Assembly: GCA_023150475.1 (NCBI GenBank)
Contig: JAKLKU010000003.1
Location: 248,001 to 312,000, forward strand
Reading direction: 5' to 3'
DNA length: 64,000 nucleotides
Source of the DNA: Planctomycetota bacterium
GTDB taxonomy: Bacteria; Planctomycetota; UBA1135; GCA-002686595
Under the pieces are notes generated by a model. The model saw only the letters and a program-made list of their open reading frames with translations. It did no database searches and was not told where the DNA came from. Both the position numbers and the translations under genes were made by a program. This document shows, piece by piece, positions 35,160-42,708 of this stretch; positions within the stretch are counted from its first letter, which is position 1; every line of letters begins with the position of its first letter.

Positions 35160-35411
35160 ATGGTCTCCCCCACTCCCGGTACCGAAGCCCGTCCGCGTTC
35201 GTTCGCCGCGAAGGTGTCGAGCGCATGGGACTGGACGCTTTGCGTCGCACTTCTCGTGAGCTTCCTGCTCCAAGCCTTCTTGCCCGACCAGATCGGTTGG
35301 GTCGGCACGACGATCGGCATCCTCGTGGTGCTGCTCGTGGCCCAACGCCTGCACTCGCGCCGCCACCAGCTCGAGCTCCTGCACGAGCGCGCGCCCGACG
35401 CGCGACGCTGA
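35160..35411 (+). CDS. Small predicted membrane protein
   Basis: The 83-residue protein has a polar N-terminus, two hydrophobic segments (about 27-42, LCVALLVSFLLQAFL, and 46-61, WVGTTIGILVVLLVAQ) and a basic C-terminal tail. It lies about 95 bp downstream of the small coiled-coil gene on the same strand. No ribosome-binding site is obvious, although GATGG context is plausible. I do not recognise a family; it could be a short membrane adaptor. Confidence 0.55.
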   Translation: MVSPTPGTEARPRSFAAKVSSAWDWTLCVALLVSFLLQAFLPDQIGWVGTTIGILVVLLVAQRLHSRRHQLELLHERAPDARR

Positions 35412-35619
35412 ACGGCTGGGTCGACGATCGCCTGAGTCGCGCGCCACTCCTCGAACGACGAGCGCGCCGAGTTCGCCGAGCTTTCGTTCCACGGATTCGC
35501 GTGGCACGCGAGTACGCGAGTTCGGGTGCTCACGCGCGACCTGCGGGAAACTCCGCGATCGTAACGCCGATGAGGACGCGCGCTCGCGCACCGTTTCGGA
35601 CGACCGCTAAGTTGCGCGG

Positions 35620-36705
35620 ATGCTGCAACCGCTCTTCGCTCTCGCGTCGCTCTCCGTCGGTGCGCCGACCGTCCACGAGTCCTTCACATCGCTCGAGCGG
35701 GAGCTCCAAGCCGCGCTCGCCGCGCAGAACTCCGGTCCGAGCCTCCGTGCTTTGCTGCGCACGCGCGGCGCGTGGTCGAGCGACGTCGACGCGAGCGCCG
35801 CGCCCGGCGAACAAGATCTCGGCGGCTTCTCGCTCGACGTCGCACGCGTCGAGTTCGCGGCGAAACAAGGCGCGTACGGCATGCACGTGTCGCTCGAAGC
35901 GGGCTCGGTCGCGAGCGACGACACCTCCGCCGGCCCCGGCGTCGTGCTGCTCGACGGTTACGGCTCGTACGACCTCTGCGAAGGCGCGGCCGTGCGCATC
36001 GGTCAGTACTGCTCGCGCTTCCTGTGGAGCTCGTGCATCGACGAACGTGATCTCGTGTTCCTCGACCGCAGCTTCATCGGCGAGAGCATGGACGGCCGCG
36101 ACACGGGCGTCGAGTTCTATGGCGACACGGGTCGTCTGAACTGGTGGGCCGGCGCGCAGAACGGGCTCGACGGGCTCGCGGACGAGCTCGCGCTCAACGC
36201 GCGCGCGAGTTGGCGCATCCTCGGCGACACGCTCTGCTGCCAGGAAGGCGCGGTCGGCATCCCGCACGACGCGTGGCTCGTCGGCGTCGGCTACTACGAC
36301 GATCAGTCGATGGACGACGGCGACATCGTCGGCGTCGACACGTACTTCGCGAGCGGCGCGTGGAGCGCGAGCGCGGAGCTCGCCGACTACGGCGACGACA
36401 TGGCGCCGATGGCGGCGCTCTCGACGACCACCGGCGTGCTCGCTCCAGGAATGGGCGGCATGGGCGGCGCCGAGACGCCGTGGAGCGTCACGGTCGGCTA
36501 TCTGTTCGATGGTTCGCCGTGGCAAGTCGCCGCGCGCTTCCAAGACCTCGACGACGCGGACGAGACTTCGCTCGTGACGCTCGGCGTGAACTACCACGTC
36601 GGCCCAGGGCCGACGCGTTGGACGGTGCAGTTCGATCACTCGACGAGCGACATGGACACGCTCGAGGCCGACACGCTCGCGTTCGGCTTGACGGTCGGCG
36701 TCTGA
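35620..36705 (+). CDS. Outer-membrane beta-barrel porin (OprP/O-like)
   Basis: The 361-residue protein starts with a short signal peptide (LQPLFALASLSVGAPT), a coiled region (FTSLERELQAALAAQN) and then alternating strands with aromatic and acidic residues, such as FLDRSFIGESMDGRDTGVEF, GDTGRLNWWAGAQNG and LVTLGVNYHVGPG. The signature of the phosphate-selective porin O/P family is the RSFIGESMDGRDTGVEFYG-type strand-turn with fission into a barrel of about 14 strands; I judge it a member or close relative. It ends with a strand ending in Val, whereas Phe is more usual for OMPs. It would allow anion or general solute passage, implying a Gram-negative-type outer membrane. It is monocistronic. 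Confidence 0.8.
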   Translation: MLQPLFALASLSVGAPTVHESFTSLERELQAALAAQNSGPSLRALLRTRGAWSSDVDASAAPGEQDLGGFSLDVARVEFAAKQGAYGMHVSLEAGSVASDDTSAGPGVVLLDGYGSYDLCEGAAVRIGQYCSRFLWSSCIDERDLVFLDRSFIGESMDGRDTGVEFYGDTGRLNWWAGAQNGLDGLADELALNARASWRILGDTLCCQEGAVGIPHDAWLVGVGYYDDQSMDDGDIVGVDTYFASGAWSASAELADYGDDMAPMAALSTTTGVLAPGMGGMGGAETPWSVTVGYLFDGSPWQVAARFQDLDDADETSLVTLGVNYHVGPGPTRWTVQFDHSTSDMDTLEADTLAFGLTVGV

Positions 36706-36810
36706 ATCCGGAGGACTCGACGGTCGCTCGGCGCACGATTCGAGCGCCGCGGCGAGCGCGTTCGTCGCCGAGCCCGGCGCCGCGATCACGCGTTCCGTGA
36801 GTGCGCAGCC

Positions 36811-36836
36811 GCGGAGCTCGCGTCGACGAGCTCCGC
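36811..36836. terminator. Perfect hairpin between convergent genes
   Basis: Arms GCGGAGCTCG and CGAGCTCCGC pair over 10 bp with a 6-nt loop. It lies 17 bp after the stop of the reverse-strand esterase gene (36854) and about 105 bp after the porin stop (36705), so it probably serves the reverse-strand gene mainly. Confidence 0.55.
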
Positions 36837-36853
36837 GCGCTGGCCCCGACGGC

Positions 36854-38047
36854 TCACGGCAAGTGGAACGGCTCGAGCGGCGCGAAGAGCACCGTGTCGG
36901 TGAACGTGGGCATCGTGGCCCAGTCGAGTCCGATGCCCGGCCCAGCCACGTGTCGGACCGTGAAGTTGGTCGGGGTCACGCCACCCGTGGGCACGTGGAT
37001 GGTCAAAGACGAGCCGCTCGCCGAGATCTCGAAGTCCGACGGCGAGAGCGTCGTGCCGCCGACCGTGACTTCGAAGAACTTGTTGCTCGCCTGCCCCAAG
37101 GGCACGGTGACCAAGTTCACGTTCGTCGCGATCTTGATGTCGGTGCTGGACACGGACGTCGTGCCGGTCCCACGCGGCAACTGCAGCGGCTGCAGGATGC
37201 CGTCGGCGATGCGGTCCGCGAGTTCGACCGACGCGCAGTGCGTCAAGTGGACGCCATCCGTGCGGCGGTCGAGGTCGTAGTGATGGGCCGCCGTGCGAAT
37301 CGTCGGCAGGAAGCCCGGGAAGACGATCACGTTCGACGGCATCTCGAAGAACGCGTCGCGGATGTTGTTCACGACCCCGTTCGACCAGTTGGGGTCGTAC
37401 AGAGCGCCGACGGTGACAAGGTGCACGTCGTACGTCAGCTTGTTCGTATATGCGGCAAACACGGCGAACACGAACTGCGACCAGAAGGAGTATTCGGCGA
37501 CGGTGGTGGTTTGCCCGTTGATGCAGTCCGACTCACCTTGTCCCCACACGATGTGCAGTTCGTCCGCCGCATTCAGATTGAGAGTCGAGGCGACGTACCC
37601 GCCGAAATGCGCCCACGCAGTGATGTCGGTGGGCACGGCTTCGTTGATCCAAGATCCGCTCCCGCTGGTGAACGGGGCATTCCTCCTCAAGAGCGACGAC
37701 CCGCTCTGCGCCACCATCAGGATGTCGACCTGCCGCGGCGCGTGCGCGAGCGCCAGTTGCTCGCCGAGCGTGCGCACCGGTGTCGTTGCGGCGGGGACCG
37801 TAGTGACGGCATGAAGCGTCGGCGTGAACGTCGGTTCCCAGAAAGTGAGGTTGGACGGCAAGGTCGCCGTTTGACCGCACGTCGTTCCCGTCAACGTCCA
37901 GAGCTCCGCCATGTTCGACTGGCCCGCCAGGACGTAGACGACGCGACCGGTCGCATCGCTGCTCGTCTGACCCCGCACGGAGGTCACTCCCGACAGGAAC
38001 ACGAAGAAAACGACGAGCAGACGCGCGGAGGATTGGTGGAGCTTCAT
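36854..38047 (-). CDS. Exported sialate O-acetylesterase-like SGNH hydrolase
   Basis: The 397-residue protein has a signal peptide (ARLLVVFFVFLSGVTSVRGQ) and starts its SGNH domain with VVYVLAGQSNMAEL, where S44 is the nucleophile. VWGQGESDCINGQT is the second block of the sialate O-acetylesterase branch and TDGVHLTHCASVELADRI contains the catalytic Asp-x-x-His. The last 100 residues form a separate beta domain with two DF/TNFTV-type strands that may bind carbohydrate. It probably removes acetyl groups from polysaccharide or sialic-acid-like sugars in the periplasm. The start at 38047 is fixed by the signal peptide. Cysteines 58, 174 and 280 could pair. Confidence 0.85.
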   Translation of the reverse strand: MKLHQSSARLLVVFFVFLSGVTSVRGQTSSDATGRVVYVLAGQSNMAELWTLTGTTCGQTATLPSNLTFWEPTFTPTLHAVTTVPAATTPVRTLGEQLALAHAPRQVDILMVAQSGSSLLRRNAPFTSGSGSWINEAVPTDITAWAHFGGYVASTLNLNAADELHIVWGQGESDCINGQTTTVAEYSFWSQFVFAVFAAYTNKLTYDVHLVTVGALYDPNWSNGVVNNIRDAFFEMPSNVIVFPGFLPTIRTAAHHYDLDRRTDGVHLTHCASVELADRIADGILQPLQLPRGTGTTSVSSTDIKIATNVNLVTVPLGQASNKFFEVTVGGTTLSPSDFEISASGSSLTIHVPTGGVTPTNFTVRHVAGPGIGLDWATMPTFTDTVLFAPLEPFHLP

Positions 38048-38367
38048 GGGATCCTGACGGAGTCGACGACGGCGACGGAGCACGGCCACGAACTCCGGAG
38101 GCCGGATCGCTCGCGCAGTGACTGCGCATTGGCCCGCCGAGCCCCCGATTCGTTGCGTGGAACTCGAAACTCTTGTTGGGCGACGCGCCCGATGCGGTCC
38201 GACGCGAGTCGCCGCTCGCAGCACCGTCGCGTCCGCGCGAGCCCGCGTCGCGGTCGTCCACGCCGTGCCGGCGCCAGCACGCGCCGCCTCCGAGCTCATG
38301 AGACGTTTCCACGCGCTGCGCTCGACGACCACGGGCTCGAGGTCGGTTCGTCGGCGAGTCGGGCGGG

Positions 38368-38436
38368 ATCCGCCCCGTCTCGGGGAAGCTCGCGATCGAA
38401 GTGCGGTGCATGCGCTTGGCCGAGGATTCGCGCTGA
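38368..38436 (+). pseudogene. Orphan 3' tail of a lost DxDGDG-family paralogue
   Basis: Read in frame, this stretch gives PVSGKLAIEVRCMRLAEDSR and a TGA stop. The intact first gene ends in VSGKLALEERRARLAEDSR and the same stop. No intact gene upstream could supply the missing 5' part: the bases before 38368 do not resemble the rest of the family. The fragment is followed by the same 83-bp junction that follows the first intact gene. It is best read as the remains of a fourth tandem copy. Confidence 0.8.
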
Positions 38437-38494
38437 CAGACGGATGTTCGCGGATTGACCGCCGACGTCCGGGCTCGGCGTAGACTGGTCAGGT
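38412..38494 (+). repeat. 83-bp duplicated gene junction, copy A
   Basis: This segment and 39231-39313 are the same length and differ at 7 of 83 positions, with no gaps. Each spans the last eight codons of the preceding gene or remnant (38412-38436 here) and the following non-coding stretch, including GGCGTAGACTGGTCAGGT, which is identical in both. The invariant GTAGACTGGTCA may be part of a promoter for the following gene; no convincing -35 box is shared by both copies. Confidence 0.9.
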
Positions 38495-38526
38495 GGCGCC
38501 GCGCAAACCGGCGCCGCGCCTCCACC

Positions 38527-39255
38527 GTGGATCGCCAAGCCGAACCGAACCACGAGGGCCTCGGCAAGCTGGCGTGGTCCTTCGTAGCACTGCTCTTGCT
38601 CGTCGTGCTCGCCTGCGCGTTCGCGATCTGGCCTCCCTGGCATCCGCGTCGCGTGCCGCCAACGGTTGCAGGTACTCTGTTCCGAGTCGAATTGCCCGAA
38701 GCCGGCAGCTTCTTCACCGACCGGCTGAACGTGTTCGCGATCGATCGCGACGGACCGGCGATCGCCGCGATCGAACCCGGCGACCTGCAGCGTCCGAGAG
38801 TGCTCGTAGTGCACCGATTCCCTTCTGGCGAGTTGCTCGAACGCCGGGACCCCTGCACCGCAGCCGACGTTGCGCGTGTCGAGGCGGAACGGAGGTCGAC
38901 TCCGCCGTCCCATCAACGCTTCGACTTGGACGGCGACGGTTCGTTGGACCTGCTCGTCGTGGACCGCGGGCTCTGCGAAGGTCACGCCGAGATCCGCTCC
39001 GGCGCCGACGATCGCGTGCTCTTCGTTTCCGACGATCCGCTCGAGTACGAGTCGACCGACCGCGTGACGTTCCTCGGCGACTTGGACGGCGACGGCTGCT
39101 CGGAGCTCGCGGTGTGGCACCCGCGGAGCGATCGCTCACGTTACGACTTCGAGCTCATGGACATGGTCTTCGGCGTCAAGAGCTGGCTCAGCATCGTCTC
39201 GGGCAAGCTCGCGCTCGAGGAGCGACGCGCGCGCTTGGCCGAGGATTCGCGCTGA
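38527..39255 (+). CDS. Membrane-anchored protein with DxDGDG loops, tandem copy 1
   Basis: This 242-residue protein has an N-terminal anchor (KLAWSFVALLLLVVLACAFAIW, about residues 14-35) and a beta-rich exterior domain. Two acidic loops, DLDGDGSLDLLVVD and GDLDGDGCSELAV, match the FG-GAP/dockerin-like calcium-binding pattern. The GTG at 38527 is used as start because the equivalent GTG opens copy 2 at the same distance from the repeated junction. It has the same 3' end (SGKLALEERRARLAEDSR) as the orphan tail upstream. Function is unknown; the loops suggest integrin-like calcium-bound beta-propeller blades or a partial VCBS repeat. Confidence 0.75.
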   Translation: MDRQAEPNHEGLGKLAWSFVALLLLVVLACAFAIWPPWHPRRVPPTVAGTLFRVELPEAGSFFTDRLNVFAIDRDGPAIAAIEPGDLQRPRVLVVHRFPSGELLERRDPCTAADVARVEAERRSTPPSHQRFDLDGDGSLDLLVVDRGLCEGHAEIRSGADDRVLFVSDDPLEYESTDRVTFLGDLDGDGCSELAVWHPRSDRSRYDFELMDMVFGVKSWLSIVSGKLALEERRARLAEDSR

Positions 39256-39313
39256 CACACGGATGCTCGCGCGTCGACCGCCGACGTCCGCGTTCGGCGT
39301 AGACTGGTCAGGT
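39231..39313 (+). repeat. 83-bp duplicated gene junction, copy B
   Basis: This copy overlaps the last eight codons of copy 1 and runs into the region upstream of copy 2. Compared with copy A (38412-38494), 76 of 83 bases match. It is the strongest evidence that the tandem genes arose by recent duplication of a unit including both the 3' end of the gene and the following promoter-like region. Confidence 0.9.
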
Positions 39314-39347
39314 CGCGCGGCCGGATTCGGCTGGGCGCGCGCCACCC

Positions 39348-40061
39348 GTGGACACCGCAGGCCAATCGAGCCACCGAGACTCGAAACACGTCACGTGGCT
39401 CGTGGCCGCGTTCTTGTTGCTCGCGTTCGGCGGGTGCACGTTGGTGATGTGGCCGATTTGGGGCGCGCATCACGTTCCGCCACACGTCGACGGTGCGCTC
39501 TTTCGCGCGACGTTGCCGGAAGCGGCTGGACTATTCTCGCCGTTCGAAGTGTTCCCGATCGGGCGCAAGGGCCAAGCGATCGCAGTGGTGCGGCCGGGTA
39601 ACCTGTTGCGCGAAGCCGAGTTGGTGGTGCTCCGATTCCCATCGGGAGAGGTGCTCGAACGCGTGGATTCGTGTTCGAGCGAACACTTGGCGAGCGTCCG
39701 CAGCGAAGCGGTCGAAATACGCGATTCGAAGGACTTCGATGGCGACGGCATCGCCGATCGCACGGTCACGTCCGACGTGGGTCACGGCCGTGCGCTCGTC
39801 GTGTCCGGCGCGGACGAAGCCGTCCTCTTCGAGTCCGTGGACGACCTCGAATACGAAAGCAATGAACGACTCACTCTGCTCGGCGACTTGGACGGCGACG
39901 GCTACTCCGAACTCGCCGTGACGCATCCGCGCAGTGATCGCTCGGACTACGACTTCGAACCGATCGATGGTGTGATCGGCGCCCGGAGTTGGGTCCACAT
40001 CGTCTCGGGCAAGCTCGCGACCGAGGAGCGACGCGCGCGCTTGGGCACGGAGTCGCGATGA
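39348..40061 (+). CDS. Membrane-anchored protein with DxDGDG loops, tandem copy 2
   Basis: The 237-residue protein starts at GTG 39348 and has an anchor (VTWLVAAFLLLAFGGCTLVMW). The rest parallels copy 1 segment by segment: VDGALFRATLPEAAGLFSP, VLRFPSGEVLER, DFDGDGIADRTVTSD, GDLDGDGYSELAV and VSGKLATEERRARLG. Loops DFDGDG and DLDGDG would bind calcium. A cysteine in the anchor region (FGGCTL) could be lipid-modified, but no ATG/lysine-rich signal peptide start precedes it. Its stop overlaps the start of copy 3 (ATGA at 40058-40061), so the two are translationally coupled. Confidence 0.78.
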   Translation: MDTAGQSSHRDSKHVTWLVAAFLLLAFGGCTLVMWPIWGAHHVPPHVDGALFRATLPEAAGLFSPFEVFPIGRKGQAIAVVRPGNLLREAELVVLRFPSGEVLERVDSCSSEHLASVRSEAVEIRDSKDFDGDGIADRTVTSDVGHGRALVVSGADEAVLFESVDDLEYESNERLTLLGDLDGDGYSELAVTHPRSDRSDYDFEPIDGVIGARSWVHIVSGKLATEERRARLGTESR

Positions 40062-40735
40062 GGCGACCACGTTCATCGCGTTCGGCCCGTGCGCGGTGGC
40101 TCGTCGTCGCCGGGCTGGCGGCGATCGTGGTCGGAGGCTGGGGGGTCTGGCATTGGCTCGATTGGCGGGACTACCGCTCGTTCGAAGCGCGGCCAGGGAC
40201 GGTGTTCGCGCTCGAGCTGCCGCCCGTCGTAGGGCCGTTCGACGGGTTCGGCGTCTTCGCCGTCGATTGGAAGGGTCCAGCGATCGCCGTCGTCGACCGT
40301 GGCACGTCGAGTCGCCCTCGGACGTTCGTCGTCCATCGGTATCCGAGCGGCGAGCGACTCGAGCGGCGCGACGACTACAGCACCGACGAACTCGCGGCGC
40401 TCGAAGCGCGCGGCATCACCATGGCGCCGTTCGACTTCGACGGTGACGGTGACGACGATGCGATCGTGAAGCTCGAGCACTCGATCGAAGTCCGCAGCGG
40501 AAGCGCGGACTCGCCCAGCGTGCTCTTCGCGTCGGACGAGCCACGAGAGTACGTCACGTACGAACGCTTCACGCTCCTGCCGGACGTCGACGGCGACGGC
40601 TGGTCGGAGCTCGCCGTGCTCCAACCGCGCACCGATCGCTCGACCTGGGACTTCGCTCCGCTCGACGCGCGGTGGACTGCGCAAAGCCGCCTCTGCGTGG
40701 TCTCGGGCAAGCTCGCGAGCGCAGCGCGACGCTGA
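40058..40735 (+). CDS. Membrane-anchored protein with DxDGDG loops, tandem copy 3
   Basis: The 225-residue protein has a basic N-terminus and anchor (ARWLVVAGLAAIVVGGWGVWHW), then VFALELPPVVGPFDG, VVHRYPSGERLER, DFDGDGDDDAIVKLE and PDVDGDGWSELAVLQPRTDRS. The end VSGKLASAARR is shorter than in copies 1 and 2. It is the most diverged copy, so it may be the oldest. The ATGA overlap with copy 2 implies one transcript. A P-loop/pentapeptide gene follows 67 bp downstream on the same strand and may belong to the same operon. Confidence 0.78.
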   Translation: MRRPRSSRSARARWLVVAGLAAIVVGGWGVWHWLDWRDYRSFEARPGTVFALELPPVVGPFDGFGVFAVDWKGPAIAVVDRGTSSRPRTFVVHRYPSGERLERRDDYSTDELAALEARGITMAPFDFDGDGDDDAIVKLEHSIEVRSGSADSPSVLFASDEPREYVTYERFTLLPDVDGDGWSELAVLQPRTDRSTWDFAPLDARWTAQSRLCVVSGKLASAARR

Positions 40736-40802
40736 ACTCCGGCGACGGGCTGGCGCGTTTGGCGGCGCGGAGTGACGATTTCGAGCGAAGGAGGCGCTCG
40801 CC

Positions 40803-42683
40803 ATGCTCGCTCGCGAGGGTTCGCCCGTCATCGTTCGGCCGCGTGTGTTCGTCAAAGGACGAGAGACGCTCGGCACGTCGCTGCTCGAAGACGTCGTGCG
40901 CGGTTGGCTCGACGAAGGCGTGCGCGGGGCCGCGTATCTCTGTGGCCCGCCGGGTTCGGGGAAGTCGACGGCACTGACGAGCTTGCGCGCCGCGTTCGAC
41001 GGCGACGTGAGACTCGTCCTGCGCGACGAAGACGGCCCGACGCTCACCGTCAAGCCGCTCGATCTCGTGCTGCATGCGACCGAGCGCACGGAAGAACAGG
41101 TCGAGGGCCCGGTGCTGACGCTCGCGGGTTGGCAACTCGACGACTGCATCGAGTACGCACTCGCCGCACACCGCGATCGTTGTCGTTCCGTGATGAGCCG
41201 GTGGCACGACGCGCACCTCGATTTCGACGGCAACCCGGAGCTCTGTCGGATCGCGATCGATCTCTTGGCGGGCGACGAGACGTTGCCCAACGCCCGGGTC
41301 GCGGCGGCGCGGCATTACGATCGACTGCTCGGCTCCGGCTCCGTGCGAGAGGAAGCGATCGAGCTCTGCGTGCGCGGCGCACTCGCTCGCTCCGCGGCCG
41401 ACCGCCGCCTCGTCCTGCAGCGCCTCGAAGCCCGACTCGGACGCGAGGCGCGCAGCCTGCACTACGGCGCCGTGGCGTCGGCGCTCGCCGCCGAACGGAT
41501 CGCGTCGCGCATCGAAAGTGGCTCGATCGATCCCGCGGAGCTCTTCAACCTTCGGCGCGAGTTCTCCCAACGCCTCGCGCGCGAACTCACCGGCCGGCGT
41601 CGCGCGTGGGTTCGGCTGTGGCAGTGGTGCCAGCGCTTCGAGCCCCGTGAGCGCGCGATCTTCGCCGAGCTCTGCCACGCGCTCCAGCCCGCGGCGTTCG
41701 CTCGGCGGCTCGTCCGCACCGCGACGACCGGCCGGAAGTTCGTGGTCACGGGCGCACAGTTCCACGACGCGCCTTGGGCGGGAGCGAACTTCTCGATGCT
41801 CGAGCTGGTCGCGTGCGATTTGACGCGCGCCGATCTGAGTCGCGTCCGGTGCACTCACCTCGCCGCGCGACGCGCGTGCCTACTGGATGCAAAGTTGGTC
41901 GAAAGCGAGTTCAATCGACTCTCACTCTCCGAAGCCGACCTGCAGGGTGCGGACCTGTCACGGATCGTCGCGAGCGAGTCCGACCTGCAGAAGGCACGCC
42001 TGGTCCGGGCCCGACTCGACCACGCTTCGCTCTGCGGTGCGAATCTCACCGAAGTGGACGCCACCGACGCGAGCTTCGTGCACGCCGACCTCTCCGGCGC
42101 CTGCTTCGTCGGCGCCGTCGTCAGCGGCGCGGACTTCCGCGACGCGAGGCTCGACGGCGCTGCGTTCCCACGGCTCGATCTGCGCAGTTGCCGCTTCGAC
42201 GGCGTGCACGCGCACCGCGCGGACTTTGCCCGATCGCGTCTCGACGGCGCCGACCTCACCGGAACGGAGCTGCGAAAAGCGTGGCTGGCCGAGTCGATCC
42301 TCACGGGCGCGAAGCTCGCGCACGCCAATCTCGCCGAAGCATCGCTGATCCGCGCCTTGCTCGCCGACCTCCACGCGCCGGGCGCCAATCTCAAAGGAGC
42401 GGACCTGTCGATCGCCATCTTCCACATGGGTTCGACGAGGTCGGGGTTGGTCTTCGGCGCGCCGATGGAAGGCTCGCGCACCGGTTTCTACGACCGCGAG
42501 ACGGTCGAGCTTGCGTACAAACGACCCGAGGAACTGCGCGTCGCGAACCTCGTCGGCGCGGATCTGCGCGGCGTGAAGTTCGAGCGCACGGACTTCTACT
42601 TGGTCGACTTGCGCGGCGCGCGGCTCGATCCGGAGCTCTACGAGCACGCGAAACGCTGCGGCGCGATCCTCGGTCCGGCGTGA
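40803..42683 (+). CDS. P-loop NTPase with C-terminal pentapeptide-repeat domain
   Basis: The 626-residue protein has a Walker A motif, CGPPGSGKST (47-56), early in the N-terminal half, with a helical region to about residue 310 that is similar in layout to STAND/NACHT ATPases; a Walker B motif is not obvious (LRLVLRDED is a weak candidate). Residues about 320-610 are pentapeptide repeats A(D/N)LXX, such as GADLSRI, GANLTEVDATDASFVH and GADLRGV, forming a right-handed quadrilateral beta-helix of roughly 50 repeats. Combined P-loop and pentapeptide proteins are thought to be signalling or defence components. No partner effector, toxin or antitoxin gene is adjacent. Function is undetermined. It follows the DxDGDG gene cluster by 67 bp. 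Confidence 0.75.
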   Translation: MLAREGSPVIVRPRVFVKGRETLGTSLLEDVVRGWLDEGVRGAAYLCGPPGSGKSTALTSLRAAFDGDVRLVLRDEDGPTLTVKPLDLVLHATERTEEQVEGPVLTLAGWQLDDCIEYALAAHRDRCRSVMSRWHDAHLDFDGNPELCRIAIDLLAGDETLPNARVAAARHYDRLLGSGSVREEAIELCVRGALARSAADRRLVLQRLEARLGREARSLHYGAVASALAAERIASRIESGSIDPAELFNLRREFSQRLARELTGRRRAWVRLWQWCQRFEPRERAIFAELCHALQPAAFARRLVRTATTGRKFVVTGAQFHDAPWAGANFSMLELVACDLTRADLSRVRCTHLAARRACLLDAKLVESEFNRLSLSEADLQGADLSRIVASESDLQKARLVRARLDHASLCGANLTEVDATDASFVHADLSGACFVGAVVSGADFRDARLDGAAFPRLDLRSCRFDGVHAHRADFARSRLDGADLTGTELRKAWLAESILTGAKLAHANLAEASLIRALLADLHAPGANLKGADLSIAIFHMGSTRSGLVFGAPMEGSRTGFYDRETVELAYKRPEELRVANLVGADLRGVKFERTDFYLVDLRGARLDPELYEHAKRCGAILGPA

Positions 42684-42708
42684 CGAGTCGCGAGCGGCGC
42701 GACCGGCG

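Larger units (their letters stand above)
38048..38526. other. Intergenic region containing duplicated DNA, 479 bp
   Basis: This lies between the divergent esterase gene and the first DxDGDG gene. From 38368 to 38436 it holds the 3' tail of a lost paralogue, and 38412-38494 is the first copy of the 83-bp repeat. The remainder (38048-38367) shows no supported gene. Confidence 0.7.

Noticed and set aside
38118..38367. More extensive remains of the fourth DxDGDG copy upstream of 38368
   Set aside because: One short match (GAGCTCATG near 38291) resembles the family, but spacing and the rest of the sequence do not align, so only 38368-38436 is claimed.
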